Assembly (NCBI RefSeq): GCF_014641735.1
Contig: NZ_BMIH01000003.1
Span: 372,001 to 436,000 of the forward strand
Direction: 5' to 3'
DNA length: 64,000 bases
Source of the DNA: Sphingomonas metalli
GTDB taxonomy: Bacteria > Pseudomonadota > Alphaproteobacteria > Sphingomonadales > Sphingomonadaceae
How positions within the stretch are numbered: the first letter of the stretch is position 1; each line of letters opens with the position of its first letter. This document shows, one piece after another, positions 61,443 through 64,000 of this stretch. A program made the translations under genes and the position numbers. The notes beneath the pieces were generated by a model. It was not told the DNA's origin and did not search any database. It was given only the letters and a program-made list of their open reading frames with translations.

Positions 61443-61736
61443 TCAGAGGCGGGCGACAGCGCGGCGGAGCTTGGCGAGCATCTGCTGGTCGCCCGGCCGC
61501 CCCTCGACCGCCTCGGCGGCCTGCGCCATCAGCCGCACCGCGCCGAAGCTGGCCGCCAGTCCGCGCAGCCGCGCCGCGGCGGTGCGCCAGGTCTCGAGAT
61601 CCTCGGCCTTGTCCATCGCCGCGAGCGCCTTTTCGGCGCTGGAGACGAAGGCCATCCGCAGTTCCACGATCAGCGCGGGATCATCGCCCACCGTCGCCGC
61701 CAGGGTCGCATCGATTGCACCGGGATCATAAGCCAT
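61443..61736 (-). CDS. HPt-like protein lacking the phospho-His
   Basis: A 97-residue helical protein with the form of a histidine phosphotransfer (HPt) domain. The usual AHxLKGxAxxLGA motif reads A54-A-R-L-R-G59-L-A-A-S-F-G-A66, so the phospho-accepting His is Ala55 while the surrounding helix and the following conserved Gly-Ala turn are retained. The downstream helix LMAQAAEAVE also fits. It cannot act as a phosphorelay His donor, but could still dock to a receiver or kinase-like protein. It is the first gene of the minus-strand set and carries a CtrA-like box before its start. Confidence 0.82.
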   Translation of the reverse strand: MAYDPGAIDATLAATVGDDPALIVELRMAFVSSAEKALAAMDKAEDLETWRTAAARLRGLAASFGAVRLMAQAAEAVEGRPGDQQMLAKLRRAVARL

Positions 61737-61761
61737 GGCCGAAGGAATAGGGTCGCAGTGG

Positions 61762-61776
61762 TTAAGAGAAGGTTAG
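61762..61776. promoter_or_regulatory. CtrA-like box in the HPt-like/coiled-coil divergent gap (one mismatch)
   Basis: TTAA-GAGAAGG-TTAG on the plus strand, or CTAA-CCTTCTC-TTAA followed by CC on the minus strand, is one mismatch from TTAA-N7-TTAAC. It ends 25 bases before the HPt-like start; ten bases on, TATTCC could be its -10. The same box could serve the divergent 61.9-kb gene. Confidence 0.42.
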
Positions 61777-61864
61777 CATCGATCACGCCATCAACCCGTC
61801 GCACGGGGATTTGCGTGGCGGCGAAAGCTGATACTGTGCGCGCCATGACTGGGGGTATGCGATA

Positions 61865-64000
61865 ATGGGCGCACGGATCGACGCGCATGATGATCTGTGG
61901 CCCCGGGGCGACTTGCACGCCGCGGACGACGACGTGCTGGACCTGGTCGACGCACAACCGCTGGACCGTCCGGGCGATTTCGGCTGGACTGCGCCGCTCG
62001 CCGCGCTGCTGCTGTCGGGTCTGTGGATCGGCGGCATGCTGTGGCTCGCCCTGCCCGCCTTGCCCGCGTTGCCGCCGGTCGAGCTGGCGCAGTTCATCGC
62101 CGCGCTGGCAGTGGTGCCGGCGCTGATCGGCATCGTGTGGCTGCTCGCCCGTCGCACGAGCCGCGCCGAGGCGCGCCGCTTCGGCGCGTCGGCCCAGGCG
62201 ATGCGGACCGAGGCCGCCGCGCTGGAGCGGCGGGTCGCATCGCTGTCGCGCACCCTCGCCTCGCATCGCGAGCAGCTCGTCGTCCAGCTCGACGCCGGCG
62301 CCGCGGCGAGCGGCCGGCTGGAAGCGATTGGCATGACGATGGCCGACCGGATCGCCGAGGCGCAGAGCCAGGCCGCCAGCCTGGCGGAGGCGGCGGACCG
62401 TGCGCGCGGGACGGTGGGCGAGCTGATCGCCGCGATGCCACGCGCGCGCGCGGAGAGCGAGGAGGTCGGCCGCCGGCTCGACCAGGCCGGACTGACCGCG
62501 GCCGCCCAGGCGGCGGCGCTCGAGGCGCAACTGCTCGCGCTGGGCGAGCGCGCCCGCGAGGCCGACGAGACGGCGCTGGCGAGCGCCACGCGGCTGGCAG
62601 AGGAGATCGCGCGGATCGATGCGGCGGCCCTCGACGGCAGCGCGAAGCTCGAGCGGACGGTCGCCGAGGCGGCGGGCGCGATCCGCCTTCACTCCGATGC
62701 CGCCGCGCGTCTGCTCGACGAGCAGGTCGGTCGTCTGGGCGATGCCGGAACCGGCGCCAGCGTGCGGCTCGGCGAGACGATCGAAGGGATGAGCGCGGCG
62801 CTCGACGTCTTCGTCCGGTCGGCGGCGGATCGGCTCGGCGAGCATGTCGAGCGGCTCGACGCGGCGGGCCAGGGCGCGGGCGGCCGGCTCGCGCGGGTCG
62901 CGGGGGAGCTCGCGGAGACGATCGAGGCGCTGGTCGGTCGCAGCGAGCGCGCGACCGAGGACGCCCGCCACCGCGCCGAGGAACGCGCCGAGGCGCTTGT
63001 CGGCGCGATCACCGAACATCAGGCGACGCTGGACGCGGGTGCGACCGCCAGCGTCGATGCGTTGGCGGCACGGCTGCGCGATGTCGACCTGTCGATCGCA
63101 CGGCTGGCCGAGCGGCTGGACGGACAGCGCGGCGCGGCGGATCATCTGGTCGGCGACCTGACCCGCGGCCTCGACGACGTAACGCGGCAGCTCGACTCGC
63201 TCCATGCGCAGGGCGTCGAGCGCTCGCAGCTGCTCGCCGCCTCGATCAGCGCACTGGGCGGATCGGCCGACGCCATGACCGAGGCGCTGCGGGCCGGCGA
63301 CGCGATGGCGCAGCGGACGATGGGATCGACCGAGGCGCTGCTGGTCGCGCTCGACGCGGCCGCCCGCGAGATCGACGATACCCTGCCCGAAGCGCTCGAT
63401 CGTCTCGACGCCCGTATCGGCGCGAGCCGCGGTGTGGTGGCGCAAGCCAAGCCCGAGCTTCTCGCCCTGGTCACCGCCGCCGAGAGCACGCACGACGCCA
63501 TCGAGGCGATTGCCGGGGTGGTCGCCGAGCAGCGGCGCAGCCTCGACCAGCTGTCGGCGACCCTGCTCGAGACGCTGACCCAGGGGCGCGCCAAGGCCGA
63601 TGCCCTGGGCGAGATGGTCGACGACACGATCGGCCGCAGCCACCGCTTCGCCGACGAGGCGGCGCCGCGCCTGCTCGATGCGCTGCTCCGGGTCCGCGAG
63701 ACCGCGCAGACCGCGGCGGATCGCGCGCGCGATGCGCTGGCGACCGTCATCCCGGAAGCGGCGAGCGCGCTGGAGCAGGCGAGCGCGGAGGCGATGCGCC
63801 GCGCGGCGGGCGACACCGTGCAGCGGCAGGTCGACGCGATCGGCGATGCCGCCGAGGGTGCGGTCGCGGCGGCGACGCGGGCGACCGAACGACTGGCGGC
63901 ACAGGTCCACCAGATCGCCGAGCAGACGGCGCTGGTCGAGACCCGGCTCGAAGAGGCGAAATCAGAGCGCGAGTCGGCCGATCGCGATTCGCTCGCGCGG
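61865..64000 (+). CDS. Large membrane-anchored coiled-coil protein (runs off window)
   Basis: An open frame of 712 codons to the window end without a stop. After an acidic 35-residue cytoplasmic tail come two transmembrane segments (about residues 40-65, APLAALLLSGLWIGGMLWLA; about 75-96, FIAALAVVPALIGIVWLLA). Everything after residue 100 is a continuous, Ala/Glu/Arg/Asp-rich helix with heptad repeats and few prolines, such as AERLDGQRGAADHLVGDLTR. The plan of two N-terminal membrane helices followed by a very long coiled coil resembles polarity factor TipN of Caulobacter, but sequence identity cannot be judged here. It is divergent from the HPt-like gene. Confidence 0.85.
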   Translation, partial: MGARIDAHDDLWPRGDLHAADDDVLDLVDAQPLDRPGDFGWTAPLAALLLSGLWIGGMLWLALPALPALPPVELAQFIAALAVVPALIGIVWLLARRTSRAEARRFGASAQAMRTEAAALERRVASLSRTLASHREQLVVQLDAGAAASGRLEAIGMTMADRIAEAQSQAASLAEAADRARGTVGELIAAMPRARAESEEVGRRLDQAGLTAAAQAAALEAQLLALGERAREADETALASATRLAEEIARIDAAALDGSAKLERTVAEAAGAIRLHSDAAARLLDEQVGRLGDAGTGASVRLGETIEGMSAALDVFVRSAADRLGEHVERLDAAGQGAGGRLARVAGELAETIEALVGRSERATEDARHRAEERAEALVGAITEHQATLDAGATASVDALAARLRDVDLSIARLAERLDGQRGAADHLVGDLTRGLDDVTRQLDSLHAQGVERSQLLAASISALGGSADAMTEALRAGDAMAQRTMGSTEALLVALDAAAREIDDTLPEALDRLDARIGASRGVVAQAKPELLALVTAAESTHDAIEAIAGVVAEQRRSLDQLSATLLETLTQGRAKADALGEMVDDTIGRSHRFADEAAPRLLDALLRVRETAQTAADRARDALATVIPEAASALEQASAEAMRRAAGDTVQRQVDAIGDAAEGAVAAATRATERLAAQVHQIAEQTALVETRLEEAKSERESADRDSLAR

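Overview
The window reads as a chromosomal segment of a sphingomonad (order Sphingomonadales, Sphingomonas-like). The support is very high G+C, the alphaproteobacterial LexA operator form GTTC-N7-GTTC in front of lexA, the order lptD-surA-pdxA-rsmA, a neighbourhood of exported S9, M28, M17 and DUF885 peptidases, and short dispersed hairpin repeats of the kind common in this group. I see no rRNA, prophage, insertion sequence or CRISPR array. Nearly all of it is dense housekeeping sequence, with one PIN-type toxin-antitoxin pair and a Uma2 gene as the likeliest acquired pieces.

Layout. 1-7.2 kb: smpB (cut by the window edge), an exported SIMPL-domain protein, a perfect 16-bp parS-like palindrome, dapA, a soluble lytic transglycosylase, greB, a NYN-LOTUS protein, Uma2 and a ThuA-like exported protein. 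7.2-16.5 kb: a nested inverted-repeat element, ettA with a coupled small gene, an M28 peptidase, a small lipoprotein with its terminator, tRNA-Ile2 and tRNA-Pro(UGG), a prolyl oligopeptidase and a DUF885 protein. 16.5-26 kb: lepA, tRNA-Pro(CGG), pepA, and the outer-membrane biogenesis/cofactor/ribosome operon lptD-surA-pdxA-rsmA. 26-34.5 kb: a TPR protein, an RsmB-family methyltransferase, guaB, a YitT-like membrane protein, a VapBC/FitAB-like pair with a palindromic operator, asd and a DPP-IV-like peptidase. 34.5-38 kb: a MoxR ATPase, a CHAP amidase and a VWA protein. 38-45.7 kb: anmK, rimO, an lmo0937-type mini membrane protein, a second M17 peptidase, tpiA and a PpiD-like chaperone. 45.7-57.7 kb: trpE, then a tightly overlapping trpG-trpD-trpC-moaC run, moeA, SOS-regulated lexA, convergent comEC, gltX and gltA.

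57.7-64 kb is the most unusual region. It holds a histidine-kinase-like protein whose phospho-accepting His is replaced by Arg, a DUF2336 protein, a membrane protein fusing a degenerate nucleotidyltransferase-like domain to a degenerate CDP-alcohol-phosphotransferase-like membrane domain, an HPt-like protein whose phospho-His is Ala, and a divergent protein of at least 712 residues with two N-terminal membrane segments and a long helical/coiled-coil region. CtrA-like boxes with one mismatch lie at nearly the same distance before the HPt-like and DUF2336 genes. I propose this as a candidate non-catalytic signalling or polarity module; the function is inference, while the missing histidines are read directly.

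Functional links: peptidoglycan turnover and recycling (slt, anmK, CHAP protein), lysine/DAP supply (dapA, asd), tryptophan synthesis (trpE, G, D, C), molybdopterin (moaC, moeA), outer-membrane assembly (lptD, surA, ppiD) and translation quality control or factors (smpB, ettA, lepA, greB, rimO, rsmA, gltX).
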